From: Agrypnia vestita | Lineage: Eukaryota; Arthropoda; Insecta; Trichoptera; Phryganeidae | Assembly (NCBI GenBank): GCA_016648135.1 | Contig: JADDOH010023133.1 | Coordinates: 39,173-103,172 of the forward strand | DNA: 64,000 nucleotides | Reading direction: 5' to 3' | Shown: positions 21,695-31,861 of the stretch, in pieces | How the letters are laid out: every line of letters starts with the position of its first letter | Numbering within the stretch: position 1 is the first letter of the stretch | Notes under the pieces: model-generated | What the model saw: the letters and a program-made list of their open reading frames with translations, nothing else | Database searches by the model: none | Told to the model about the DNA's origin: nothing | Made by a program: the position numbers and the translations under genes

Positions 21695-22146
21695 GAATTA
21701 AAACATATTACATAACACTAAACTTACAGTAATTTAATATATTTCTAAAATGTCAGATGTTTTGAGCTTTGATAAGACACTTCATACTTTGAAGATTAAA
21801 TTCTAAAAACATTAGTCAGTCAATTTAGATTTTCGAAATTCGTAGTGAAGTAACTATTATGAATAACGACGGAGTAATTAAAATTTAGAAAATATTAAAT
21901 CTAATCAATTAAATCTAAGGCTAATCAAACTTTTCTAATGATTGCAATTTGAAAAAACCAATAAAATTTCTAAAAACCCGAAATTATACTATAATTATTA
22001 ATTTTTTTAACGATAATTTGATAGATCTTCTTGATCGTCGCCACGAGTCTACCTGCCAAGCTTCAGCTCGATTGGATCACGGGAAAAGGATCAAAAATCG
22101 ATCCAAAGTTTTTTTTGACGGCAAGCAACCAGACGCCACGAGTTAA
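21695..22146. repeat. Dispersed repeat D, copy 2, interrupted by mariner
   Basis: Same order as 12337-12742, ending GACGCCACGAGTTAA. The mariner at 22149 has landed exactly at the end of the recognisable similarity. Confidence 0.65.
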
Positions 22147-22148
22147 TA

Positions 22149-23435
22149 TTAGGTCCTTACATATGAAATTGGCGTTTAGTATGGGAGGAACATAAAGCCG
22201 ATTTTTTTTTATTATAATATATTTATTTAATCAAAGTATGTACCATTGCTATCTACGCACTTTTGCCATCTCAAAGGTAGTTCATCGATCCCTTTACTAA
22301 AAAAACCATTCGGACGGGAATCAATAAAATCTTTGAAGGCGGTTTGGACTGCCCCATTGGAGTTGAATTTTTTCCTTTGCAAGAAGTTATCCAAATTTCG
22401 AAAAAAATGGTAATCTGTTGGGGCAAGGTCCGGAGAGTACGGTGGATGTCTTAGACATTCCAATTGAAGCTCCTCTAATTTGGTAGCCGTCTGTTGTGCA
22501 GTGTGTGGTCTAGCGTTATCATGAAGCAGCAGTGGCCTAGAGCGATTAACCAGCCTCGGTTGTTTAGCAGCTAGCTTTTCCATCATGGTTTGCAGTTGCT
22601 GACAATAGACATCTGCCGTAATCGTCTGGCCAGATTTAAGAAAGCTGTAGTGAACGACACCAGCACTAGTCCACCAAACGCTCACAAGTAACTTTTTTGG
22701 AATCAATTTTCGCTTGGGGCATGGTTTGGCTGGTTCGGCAGGGTTCAGCTATTGCAATGAGCGCTTCCGATTATCGCACAGTATCCACTTTTCATCACAG
22801 GTAATGATTCGATTTAAAATCCCTTCATTATTGTGCCGGTTGAGTAATGCAACGCAGCAGTCAACGCGCGTTTGTTGATTTGCTTCACCCAATTCGTGAG
22901 GTACCCACCTTTCAAGCTTTTTCACCTTACCAATTTGCTTCAAGTGGATTAAAACAATTTTATCACTAACACCGCAGCCTGCAGCTAACTCGGATGTGGT
23001 TTGCGATGGATCCGCTTCCACAATAGCCTTCAATTCTTCATTATCAACTTTGGTCTCCGGCCGTCCACGGAGCTTGTTCTGCAGGTCGAAATTTCAAGAA
23101 CGAAAACGTTGGAACCAAAAACGCACTGTGTTTTCTTTTGCGGCACCGTCGCCATACACATCATCTATCCTTCGAGCCGTTTCTGCAGCACTGGTGCCAC
23201 GGTGGAACTCGTACTCGTAAATAACGCGATATTTCAAGATTTTCATTTTGTAAACTGAGTGACGCAAAGAAAAAAAACAATTGAGGAGAAAACAAATGAA
23301 TTATAATTTTCAAAACACAAATACACGAGTAAATAGCTGTATAAATTTGGATTTGGAATTCCTAACCAAAGAGAAGATATTTGAGATCCAATTTGCCAGT
23401 ACGTCAAAACGCCAATTTCATATGTAAGGACCTAA
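22149..23435 (-). mobile_element. Full-length mariner transposon (cecropia-type), copy 1
   Basis: Both ends carry TTAGGTCCTTACATATGAAA inverted to each other. TA lies on both sides (22147-22148, 23436-23437), and the length of 1287 bp is normal for mariner. It contains one transposase frame on the minus strand. The ends look intact, so it could in principle be mobilised by a working transposase of the same subfamily, but its own gene is broken. Confidence 0.95.
22227..23246 (-). pseudogene. mariner transposase with two nonsense codons
   Basis: Starting from ATG at 23246 (MKILKYRVIYEYEFHRGTSA), the frame runs 339 codons, the usual mariner length. The N-terminal helix-turn-helix includes VYGDGAAKENTVRFWFQRF. 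The catalytic DD34D triad is visible as CDEKW, HDNARPH and SPDLAPTDY. The sequence is in frame throughout but interrupted by TGA at 23094-23096 (codon 51, after RFRS) and TAG at 22749-22751 (where copy 2 has W). These are point changes and no deletion is seen. Only the piece 23033-22227 aligns directly with copy 2 at 34491-35315, with few differences. It would cut and paste DNA at TA sites if intact. Confidence 0.92.
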
Positions 23436-23449
23436 TATAAAGGGAGTAA

Positions 23450-23545
23450 GAACGGCCGAAGATGGGGCTTGAACCCCGGGCCACCAAACCCGAAACGGCC
23501 GATTAACGCGTGTGGCTACGGCCGCCTCTCCGCAGATCACCAGAA
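23450..23545 (-). repeat. tRNA-like dispersed repeat T, copy 2
   Basis: The minus strand reads GGCGGCCGTAGCCACACGCG, then TTCGGGTTTGGTGGCCC, then GGGGTTCAAGCCCCATCTTC. This is the same block order as at 48060-48165. GGTTCAAGCCCC is B-box-like. Confidence 0.5.
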
Positions 23546-23794
23546 AGATGCTATAAATATATAGTAGGGCCTAGCTAGACGCTAACCAGAGTTCCGTCAT
23601 TATTAAAGGGTTACAGCTAGTTCTACAATAATTTTGCAGTAATATAATTTTTTTATCTCAGCCCTAATACTAGGGATAATCATTCCTCAAGCAGTAAACG
23701 TTAACTAAAAGAACACTCGAGAGTGTACAAAATGAAATAAACCAAAAATAAAAATTAACAATTGAATAAATTAACACGTAATAAACCCGAAAGA

Positions 23795-23945
23795 ACCCGC
23801 TCAAGGCTACAGGCCACCGAGATGGGATTTCTACGAGGAATAGTAGGAGTTACACCAGAAGGGACAGAATCAGAAACACGCAAATTAGAGAAAGTCTCGA
23901 AGTGGAACCTTTATTGACATTTATCGAGAAATCACAGCTACGGTG
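23795..23945 (+). pseudogene. RTE/Jockey-type LINE reverse transcriptase C-terminal fragment
   Basis: In two frames the plus strand gives MGFLRGIVGV, then RRDRIRNTQIRESL, then LTFIEKSQLRWL. This is the tail motif (LR...G..RRDRIRN..IR) of LINE endonuclease/reverse transcriptases. A frame change at about 23850 breaks it. Element F related sequence begins directly behind. Confidence 0.7.
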
Positions 23946-24035
23946 GCTGGAACATATTTTTATTTAGAATATTTTGAGTTTGTTCAAATCTTTCAGAACA
24001 GTGCTGGATTTATGTCACAGAGACATTATTAATCA

Positions 24036-24382
24036 ATTAGTGTATATTATAGATATCTCACAGAGACGAAACTGTATTAATTATGGGAAAGTAGGTATAG
24101 AAGTCATTTTGGGTGTAACAGGACTTATGACCTGTCTTTTTATGGTTGGCTTAAGTGATCACTTTACACAATTGTAACATTCGCCATTTCCACCCATGAT
24201 AGAATATACCATGCTTATTCATTTTTTGGAAGTTGTATATATGTTCAAATTGCGTGAAGCTTTCATATATGAGTTGTAAGCGCCTTTTCCATGCGGCCTG
24301 TACACCCAAAATGACTTCTATACCTACTTTCCCATAATTAATACAGTTTCGTCTCTGTGAGATATCTATAATATACACTAAT
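24036..24382. mobile_element. Element F with perfect 82-bp inverted arms
   Basis: 24036-24117 and 24301-24382 are, by my reading, exact reverse complements: ATTAGTGTATATTATAGATA...TTTTGGGTGTA. The centre (24118-24300) carries GGTTGGCTTAAGTGATCACTT, CGCCATTTCCACCC and AGCGCCTTTTCCATGCGGCC. Related copies are at 2640-2730, 31862-32137 and 43690-44208. It has no coding capacity. The identity of the arms suggests recent formation or conversion. Confidence 0.75.
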
Positions 24383-24383
24383 A

Positions 24384-24386
24384 TTT

Positions 24387-24421
<35 letters not shown>

Positions 24422-24600
24422 CTAGAGATACTAACAGGATAATAGGTACGTGATACTCTGATAATAAACATTATAGTGAAGACTATGCCCATTATCCCAA
24501 TTACAAGTGTCTTCGGCACGCTTTAGCCACATATATATTTGCATTTAAGTATATTTTACATGTACATTTATGTGCATTATATATTTAGTGTTTGAATGTA
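24384..24600 (-). repeat. (TTTA)n tract and possible LINE 3' end
   Basis: ATTTATTTATTT (24390-24420) resembles the AAAT-type tail of the LINE at 59413-64000 read on the minus strand. The adjacent ~180 bases may be its 3' untranslated remnant, but no coding piece remains. Confidence 0.4.
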
Positions 24601-24829
24601 GTGCGATCGCAAGAATATGTTAATAAATAATTGATGTAATGGATCTATAGGTTCAGGTCATGGTTTAGAAAATGGATGTTGTGTATGGGTGAATTTTTGA
24701 ACGATGATAAGGTATCTGCAAGAATATCAGCATCAATGTTAGGGTCAGCACAACACATATTATATGTGCGACACAACCTTGTGATGGGAGAAAAGTAACT
24801 GACACTATGAGTGTGCTAGCTTATTCTAA

Positions 24830-25095
24830 AGAACTCGGGTTTCTTATACGTGGTTTATCTTGCGGATGCCGGCAGATAGACTGCCAAAGCGGGTATTCCA
24901 GGCAAGACCAGAAGTCGGAAGACCAAGGGGCCGTCCCAGGAGGTGCTGGCGGAAGCAGTTGGCGGACTGCCGCGATGCGAGGTTGCAAATAAATTAGGCT
25001 GACGTGGGGAGCGCAGCCCGAGATAGGAAGAGTTGGAACCTCCTACGCGGTGCAGGGACCCCGGCCCAATAGGATAAAAGGTAGAAGAAGAACAA
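24830..25095 (+). pseudogene. LINE reverse transcriptase C-terminal fragment
   Basis: The plus strand reads MPADRLPKRVFQARPEVGRP, then RGRPRRCWRKQLADCRDA, then after stops ADVGSAAR-like residues and DRKSWN. This is the extreme C-terminal tail of insect LINE endonuclease/reverse transcriptases. It is followed by a GTAGAAGAAGAAC tail (25081-25093), as for RTE elements. It holds no catalytic domain. Confidence 0.75.
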
Positions 25096-25690
25096 GTATT
25101 TATTTTATAATATTTTACAATATTTATTTAGTATTTTTAATAATGCAAAAAAACGTAATGAGCGCGTAACCTTACTGAGACTAAAAAATAATTTTATGTT
25201 CAATTGTGACGAAATGTTTAACATTACTTCTGTTTTATTAATGTTTTACAACAGATAAAAGTAAATAAGCGATATATTAAATTAAACATTTAAAATGATT
25301 AGTAGCGGGCTGGTGCAGTGAGTACATGCATGCGTGCATGACTTTTACGTAATCATACATTACGGGAAAATATCGAAATTAAATATACATCTGACATAAT
25401 GTTATAACATATTAAAATCTGAATATGATAATAATTGCGATAGCAATATTACGATATATATAACTTTTAGGTACCTATATCGATTATTATTTATAAAAAT
25501 ATATGTTTTCGTAAAAGTCATGCTTTAATGCACTCAATACATGCCCCTGATAAATAATCCATAATAATCAAACAATTTATCACATAATTTTACATCTTTT
25601 ATTATCTACCTAATTTTCGATAAATTATCAAAATTAATCAAATTGCACTTGAATAAGAATTTCATCTTGCAAACATATGCGTATGGTAAT
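25096..25690. other. AT-rich DNA without recognised feature
   Basis: Nothing supported. A (TA)n tract begins at about 25695. Confidence 0.4.
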
Positions 25691-25734
25691 CAATATATAT
25701 TATATATACTATATAATATAATATATATATATAT

Positions 25735-28052
25735 ATATAGATATGTATTAAAAGAAACCCGTGTTTCCCTATCCGCCAAGTTTTCTTCACAACCAGATAC
25801 TACGACCCCCTGGTGGATACGGTGGTGGATAGCCCTTGGTGTCCCATTGAGATTGTGCGAGTTTGGTGGGGGTGGCTGAGCGTGAGTGGGAGTGGGTGAC
25901 GAAAATGTGCATTCTAGCACATTGTTTTGTTATGGGAAGGCCGCAAATACTTCATATTATTCCAGAATGGGCCCGCCGACTGTGTCGGTAAGTATGGAAG
26001 GTTCCGGAAAAATCCGCTCTAGAAAGTTCTGGAAGGAGAACGTTCTAGAAAATTCCCAAAAGTTCTATAAGGTTCCAAACTAAGTGGCGAAGTGTGCCAG
26101 TGAGTCAAGAATGTTTCAGAATGTCCATTAAAGCTCTAGAAAATTCTGGAAAGGGGAGTGTTTTAGAAGATACCCGTTCCAAACAGTATGGCGGAGTGTG
26201 TCTGTGAGTCTAGAAGGTTCCAGAATGTTCGAGAAAGCTCTAAAAAGTTCTGGAAGAAGAACGTTCTAGAAGATTATTAAAAGTTCTATAAGGTTCCTAA
26301 GTGAGTAGCGGAGTGTGTCGGTTTGTCCAGAAGGTTCCAGAACGTTCATGAACGTTTTCGAATGCTTTACATGTTTCTGGAAGCAGAAAGTTCAAGAACA
26401 TTCTATAATGTAATATATCTGAATGGCGGAGTGTGCCGGTGAGTCTAGATGATTCTAGAATGTTCGATAATGCTTTAGAAAATTCTGGAAGGAAAAGGTT
26501 CTAGAAGATTCCCGAAAATTCTATAAGGTCAGAAACTGAGTGGCAAGGTGTGTCAGTGAGTCTAGAACAGAAAGTTCATGATGTTTCTCGAATTCTTTAG
26601 AAGGTTCTGGAAAAAAAAAACGTTCGAGAAAGTTCTATAAGGTTCCAAACTGACTAGTGGAGTGTGTCGGTGAGTCTAGAAGATTTCAGAACGTTCGATA
26701 AAGCTGTAGAAAGTTCTGGAAAAAGAACATTCTAGAATATTCCCAAAAAATCTATAAGTTTCTAAATTGAGTGCGGAGTGTGTAAGCGAGACTAGAAGAT
26801 TCCAGAACGTTCGATAAAGCTCTAGAAAGTTCTGGAAGGAGAACGTTCTAGAAGATTAATGAAAGTTCTATAAGGTTCCAGACAAAGTGACGGAGTGTAT
26901 CTGTGACTCTATAAGGTTTGATAAAGTTCTGGAATCTTCTGGAAGGAGAACGTTGTAGAAGTATTCTTAACGTAAGAGAACATTCTTTAGAAGAACGTAT
27001 TCTTCTAAAGAATATTCTCTTACGTTCCGAACAGTGTAGCGGAGAGTAACTGTGAGTCTGGAAGGTTCCAAAATGTTTATGAAGGTTCTCGAATGCTTTA
27101 GAAGATTCTAGAAAGACAAAGTTCAAGAAGGTTCTAAAAGGTTCCAAACAGAGTGGAGGAGTGTGTCGGTGAATCTAGAAGGTTCTAAAACGTTCAATTA
27201 AGTTCTCGAATATTCTGGAAGGAGAACGCTGTAGAAGATTCCCGAAAGATCTCTAACGTTCCAAACAGTGTGGCGGAGTGTGTCTGTGAGTCAAAAAGGT
27301 TCCAGAATGTTCGGTAAATCCCTAAAAATTTTGAAAAAGTTCTAGAAGATTCCTAAAAGTTCTATAAGATTCCAAACTGAGTGGCGGAGTACTCGGTGAG
27401 TCAAGAAGGTTCCAGAACGTTCATTAAGGTTGTCGAATGCTTTAGAAGGTTCTGGAAGGAGAAAGTTTAAAAAGGTTTTATAAGGTTCCAAACCGAGTGG
27501 CTGAGTTCATCGGTGAGTCTAGAAGTTTCCAGAAGATTAAGAGAAGGTTCCAGAATGCTCTAGAAAGTTCTGGATGGAGAAAGTTTCAGAAACTTCTATA
27601 AGGTTCCAAATTGAGTTGCAAAATGTGTCAGCGAGTTTTAGAGGTTCCGGAAAGTTCTGGAGGGTTTGAGAATGCTCTAAAAAGTTCTGGAAGGAGAAAG
27701 TTCTACAGGCTATCAGAAAGATCTATAAGGTTACAAACCGAGTGGGGGAGTGCGTCGGTGGGTCTAGAGGTTCCAGAAAGAATTATAATGCTTTAGAAGG
27801 TACTGGAAAGGGAAAGTTCTAGAAGATTCCAGGAAGTTCTATAAGATTTCGGAATGCTCTAAAGTTTTAGAAAGTTCTCTCTAGAGTGTTATGATTGTGC
27901 CCTTAAATATCTGTTGATATTTTGGCAAAGCGATGACGGCACAGCAAGGCAATCCAATCACAGGTGCCGAAACCAGCAAAAAAGAGACGTCAACACAATT
28001 CTACGCTTACCGAATTATGGTCCCGAGCGAAGCCGGGCCAACCGGCTAGTTT
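25735..28052 (+). mobile_element. Non-autonomous Helitron, copy 2, with expanded tandem array
   Basis: The 5' part at 25750-25970 matches copy 1 (AAAGAAACCCGTGTTTCCCT, GTTTGGTGGGGGTGGCTGAG, TGTTATGGGAAGGCCGCAAA). The 3' end has CCCGAGCGAAGCCGGG, a hairpin, then CCAACCGGCTAGT ending at 28052 before TTTTT, the Helitron pattern of hairpin, CTRRT and a 3' T. The middle (about 25980-27890) is one long tandem array. There is no Rep/helicase frame, so the element is non-autonomous. It is over four times the length of copy 1, entirely because of the array. Confidence 0.75.
25980..27890. repeat. ~117-bp tandem repeat array dense in GAA/TTC pentamers (heat-shock-element-like)
   Basis: About fifteen units are anchored by variants of GTGGCGGAGTGTGTCGGTGA at about 26084, 26183, 26306, 26422, 26541, 26653, 26770, 26886, 27034, 27152, 27269, 27379, 27497, 27612 and 27741. 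The spacing is mostly 110-125 bases. Each unit then runs TCTAGAAGGTTCCAGAACG and TTCTGGAAGGAGAACGTTC. These read as alternating nGAAn/nTTCn pentamers, the heat-shock-factor site. For example 26211-26235 holds five consecutive units (GAA, TTC, GAA, TTC, GAA). Binding is an inference. A simple (TTCTAGAAGG)n origin would give the same pattern. Confidence 0.75.
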
Positions 28053-29060
28053 TTTATATTTATTAAGAAATCTAATATGCGCATTGCTTATACAAGACAA
28101 TTTTTGAAATTTGTCTATGCAAACGATATATCCCCGAGTACGAAGTCGGTTACAACGACATTTTCAGACAGATCCTTAATTTTGTTCTGCGCGGGATAAG
28201 ACTCGAGACGTAATTTTACGCATTTTCATAGAATTCTTAGTGATTATTAAATCGTTATTTTAGCCGGTTACGCAGGAAACGGTTATTTGAGATATGTATC
28301 TGATGGAATCTGAAATAAACTCTCGTTTAGTACCGGTATTACGTACCGATAGTATATATTATTATACGCGTGGAATGGGAGAGGATTTCCTATTGTTGGT
28401 TTGACAAATTGGAAGGAAGGTTATAATATAACTAATTGAAGGAGAGAATTGGCGTGATTTCTCGGGGTTATCGATCACGGCGTTCGATTGGAAAAAGTCC
28501 GGCAATCTGACGCATTGATTGCGCGTATCGGGCGGGTCGCGCGGGGCTATCCGGCGGCGTGCGCCCGCCGTGCTCGCCGGCTGCCCCGTGCTGATGGGCC
28601 CGCAATGTGCTCCTACACTACATTGAAGTGTAGTGCACACTACAAAGTACACACACTCGAAAGTACGAGTACATACTTCGAATCGACTGCCCCAACGAAC
28701 GAGGCAGTAACTCAAATAAATCGTTTTTTCAGGGGGACACTTTTAAGTTTCGAACCGGATTTCTAATTCTTTTTTTAATCTTCTCAATTTTTTTTGTGTG
28801 TGTAGGTAATATTTAAGACGATCTTACTAGTAATTGAGATATTTTATTATAATTTACATTCCTACCTAATTCGTTATTACACGGAAGAAAAATGGTTAAC
28901 TGATTTACTAGTTTTGTAAAATTCATATTTTTATCTGTTAATATTGCATTTGAGATACTGCTGTTTTTGCTGTAGGTAGGCAATCATAGCCTAAACCTAA
29001 AAATGGTACTAACTCAAATACCTAAAATGTGAAATTTGTAGGAAGTCCACGTAGATAAAA
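28053..29060. other. CpG-rich island and AT-rich flanks, no gene recognised
   Basis: 28490-28640 is CpG-rich, followed by the palindrome CACTACATTGAAGTGTAGTG (28616-28635), which has echoes near 30010-30035. Frames on both strands at 28362-28766 overlap and have no recognised product. Confidence 0.3.
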
Positions 29061-29067
29061 GGTTTGA

Positions 29068-29262
29068 AAAAATTCTGGGACCGAACGAAGAAATCTCTGG
29101 AAACTGAAACAGCCCCCTCCTCATGGTTTCAAAAATTTTTGGGACTGAATGAAGAAATCTATTTGGCGACCTTTTTTTTTAGGTCGCCAAATGTTATTTT
29201 ATCGAAAAATGTCGATATATTCATATATTTTTCCGGCGACCTTTTTATTTAGGAAAAAATAT
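29068..29262. repeat. Small duplication and palindrome
   Basis: TTCTGGGACCGAACGAAGAAATCT (29074-) recurs diverged at 29136 (TTTGGGACTGAATGAAGAAA). TTTGGCGACCT and AGGTCGCCAAA form a palindrome at 29161-29191. Confidence 0.5.
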
Positions 29263-29354
29263 CGATATTGTACTATATACTACTATTACCTTATTAGTAC
29301 TACAATTTCTTTAGTACAATTACTTCACTTCATTGATAGTACAATTACTTCATC

Positions 29355-29952
29355 TTGACCCGAGACAATCATACCTTAAAACCATACTTATAAAATTCCA
29401 CAAGGACAAGGTAAATTTTAATCGTACACAACAAACGCGGGTTGCAAGGCTGGCAAATACAATTAATATCGAGGTACCTAAAAGGAAAACGACCTTTAGG
29501 CAAAGACAAATTAATTTCACTGCCCCTCTTGTTTTTAACAAGTTACCTAATGAAACTAAAGAAATTACAATACACAAACCTTTTAAACATAGTATTACCA
29601 AGATTATAAAAATATCAGGTAGAAGGCATGCTGAAGAATTGACTTGAATTGACCTCTGAATTAGCAAAAACTGATTTATATAATTTAAAGTATACTTTAA
29701 TATAATATTTATTTTTGTAACTACTTAATTTTGTACGTATGTTTTCTTTTCTTTTAGATTTACTTTATTATTATTGATCTACTTTCATTCTTACGCCAAT
29801 ACTTTCTTCGATTGTCATTTGTTAATATTACATAAATATCAAATGAGAATAACTGCCACAGATCAGGTTTTTACCTGGTGTGGCAGTTATTAGTAACTTG
29901 TATCAACAAATGTAAATAAACAATAAAATAAACAAATAAATAAACAAACTTC
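29355..29952 (+). pseudogene. CR1/Jockey-like LINE 3' end with 8-bp target duplication
   Basis: The frame at 29355-29646 includes RVARLANTINIEVPKRKTTF, then RQRQINFTAPLVFNKLPNE. This is the C-terminal tail of CR1/Jockey-group reverse transcriptases, where the pattern (P)RTTFRQRQ...AP..NKLP is common. The 3' end is an A-rich (ATAA)n tail (29915-29950). ACTTCATC occurs at 29347-29354 and again at 29953-29960, a clean duplication that defines a 598-bp 5'-truncated insertion. It lacks all catalytic parts. Confidence 0.8.
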
Positions 29953-29960
29953 ACTTCATC

Positions 29961-30218
29961 AGTACTACAATTTCGCAGTACTACAATTGCTTCACTTCAT
30001 GTAGTTTTTACTACAAATGTAGTGTACACTTTGTAGTTTTCAAACTGGTGAAGGTGCGTGTGTTGTAGTCTTCATTTCGAAATGCAGTTATCCCCTTCGC
30101 TACTGCCACTGCTCCGATGCGCCCCCCGCCGCTCTCACCGGCGGAGAGAGATCACGGCCGACCTTGGCCTCTGTCCCGAGCCGAATATCGGGGATCAGGC
30201 ATGCAGCCGAGAGCGTCT
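29961..30218. other. No recognised feature
   Basis: TACTACAAATGTAGTGTACAC at about 30010-30030 echoes 28610-28640. A CpG-rich stretch lies at 30110-30200. Confidence 0.3.
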
Positions 30219-30575
30219 AAAGGTACCGTACACATGTTAGGGATGAGTAAATGAAAAAAAAAAATCGATATATATATCGAATCGATATTTTTAAAAAGTA
30301 TCGAAAATAATCGATATACATTGCGAAAAATATATCAATATTTATCGATATTATTTTTTTTAAAATGTAAGGGGAATAAGCTTTTAAAGACCAAAAAAAA
30401 AAAAAAGGTCATAAAGATAAATATCGATATTTTTCAAAAAAAATTATCGATATATTGATATATCGATATTTTTTACCCACCCCTAACACATGTTCATTAG
30501 CGGCGCGTGAGCACGCGCGGTATTGAGCTTCTTGAGCCTACGCTATTTAGTAGCACGCTTGTACGCTAGTGATGC
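30219..30575. repeat. Element E-related end, split by a hAT MITE
   Basis: AAAGGTACCGTACACATG, then (after the MITE) TTCATTAGCGGC...GGTATTGAGCTTCTTGAGCC, follows the order of the E3 left end (AGGTACTGATACATATGCTT...GTATTGACCTTCTTTAGCCC). It is interrupted at ACACATGT by the element at 30238. A short similar end lies at 39866-39930. Confidence 0.55.
30238..30485. mobile_element. hAT-like MITE built of TATCGATA words
   Basis: Tips TAGGGATGAGTAAA and (reverse complement of the right end) TAGGGGTGGGTAAA, with identical 8-bp flanks ACACATGT at 30230-30237 and 30486-30493: an exact hAT-type duplication. The interior is almost entirely ATCGATAT/TATCGATA repeats, so the element is a string of short palindromes. 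Non-coding. Confidence 0.85.
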
Positions 30576-31069
30576 AACGAATACGAATATTCGTATTCGC
30601 CGAATATCACCACGAATATTAAAAACAAACTATTTATAAAGGTACAGATACACATGCTTATTGCTGGCACGCTCATTAGCGTGCCCAAAACTAGCATGCC
30701 CTAAGGGCCCATCCATAAAGCACATCACACGTTAGGGGGGGGGAGGGGGTCGACGAATCGTGACATTGTGTGACAAGGGGTCCTAAGTTTCGTGACGTCA
30801 CATTTCAAAATCTAATACTTACACGTAAGTGTTAAAATGCCAAATTTGAACTATTAAAGAAAAACTAAAAATATTTCCAACTCTATCTGTATGAATATAC
30901 GGTTTAAATTGTTTTGTTGGAGAGTTCTAATAGTGTCACGCGCCGGTCGCCTGTGAGCCCTTTGATATATTGTGCCGACAGATACTAGACTAGAAATTGA
31001 ACAGGCTAAGGTATTTTTTTTTTAAATAGAGTTGCGAACACGGAATTCGTGTCACATCAATATTCTTAC

Positions 31070-31200
31070 TATTTTCAAATTAAGCTAAACGCTTGTGCTA
31101 TGAAAATAGGACTAACTTACTTGTCTGGAGTGAGATTCGAACCTGCGGATCACGAGGCGAGAGTCCTAATCACAAGACCAACAAGCTGTGAAAGCGATGT
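31070..31200 (-). repeat. tRNA-derived SINE S2, copy 2
   Basis: The minus strand has TTGTTGGTCTTGTGATTAGG (A box) and CCGCAGGTTCGAATCTCACT (B box), then TTAGTCCTATTTTCATAG as in copy 1. The B box is better preserved here. Confidence 0.6.
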
Positions 31201-31203
31201 GAC

Positions 31204-31770
31204 TTGGTACGCGAATTTGTCTCGTGTTGTGTTGTGCGACGGTCTAGCCTTTGGCGACTATTACGAGAGGGGTATTTACCACCACCTGTTTTAGTTAAAC
31301 AGACTTCTAACGGGTATGTGATCACAGAAAAAGATGAATCCGAAGGTAAATTTGCTCCACTGTTACTTCAATTGTCTTTGGATCTCCGAGCGTCGTCACA
31401 TTTGAAGCAAGTTCCGTACGATCGCTTTTGCCCCAGTGTCGAGGCATACTTGTTTAAGAGATCTGTAGCATCTGTGGTCTGCATTTTGCATCATACAAGG
31501 CCACTTACCAACACGAGCAATCACACAAGAGGCAACAAGAAGTTTTGCCCATCGCGAAGATTCGTCCTCGAAGAATTGCCGCTAGACGTGCCGGAGAAAT
31601 TCTTTGTTTGGATGATGACGACGAACGATGACGCTGTATGGTTGGATGAAAAAGATGTTGACACATCGAATGTTCCTGACATTGACAACCCAAACGAGAA
31701 CGAAGTGACTTCTATGCTGGTTATAAATAATTTGAAGGAGTCATGTAGTACACGGACTGAAGATGATTAA
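31204..31770 (+). CDS. Unrecognised 188-residue open frame inside the Harbinger-like element
   Basis: This is the longest unexplained open frame of the window. The first ATG is far downstream (about residue 135), so it is more likely an exon or a cut-off gene end than a complete gene. A possible splice acceptor (CCTGTTTTAG) lies at 31286-31295. Readable stretches are GYVITEKDESEGKFAPLLLQ, CPSRRFVLEELPLDVPEKFF and an acidic tail with TNDDAVWLDEKDVDTSNVPD. The C-terminus is acidic, with no zinc finger, DDE or membrane segment seen. It starts just behind a SINE and ends in front of element F. It may be captured host sequence or the remnant of the element's second protein. I do not recognise the family. 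Confidence 0.35.
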   Translation: MVREFVSCCVVRRSSLWRLLREGYLPPPVLVKQTSNGYVITEKDESEGKFAPLLLQLSLDLRASSHLKQVPYDRFCPSVEAYLFKRSVASVVCILHHTRPLTNTSNHTRGNKKFCPSRRFVLEELPLDVPEKFFVWMMTTNDDAVWLDEKDVDTSNVPDIDNPNENEVTSMLVINNLKESCSTRTEDD

Positions 31771-31861
31771 GTTTGTAACTTACTAATTATATTAATTATT
31801 AATATTTTATTGATTTGTTATTTTTTTCAAATATTTGATTGATGTTGATTATATTAAAAAT

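Noticed and set aside
25980..27890. Coding potential of the long repeat array
   Set aside because: Frames here are short, change from unit to unit and are explained by the tandem repeat.
30741..30780. G-rich run (GGGGGGGGGAGGGGG) as a possible G-quadruplex regulatory site
   Set aside because: Part of the terminal region of the Harbinger-like element, mirrored at its other end. No independent support for function.
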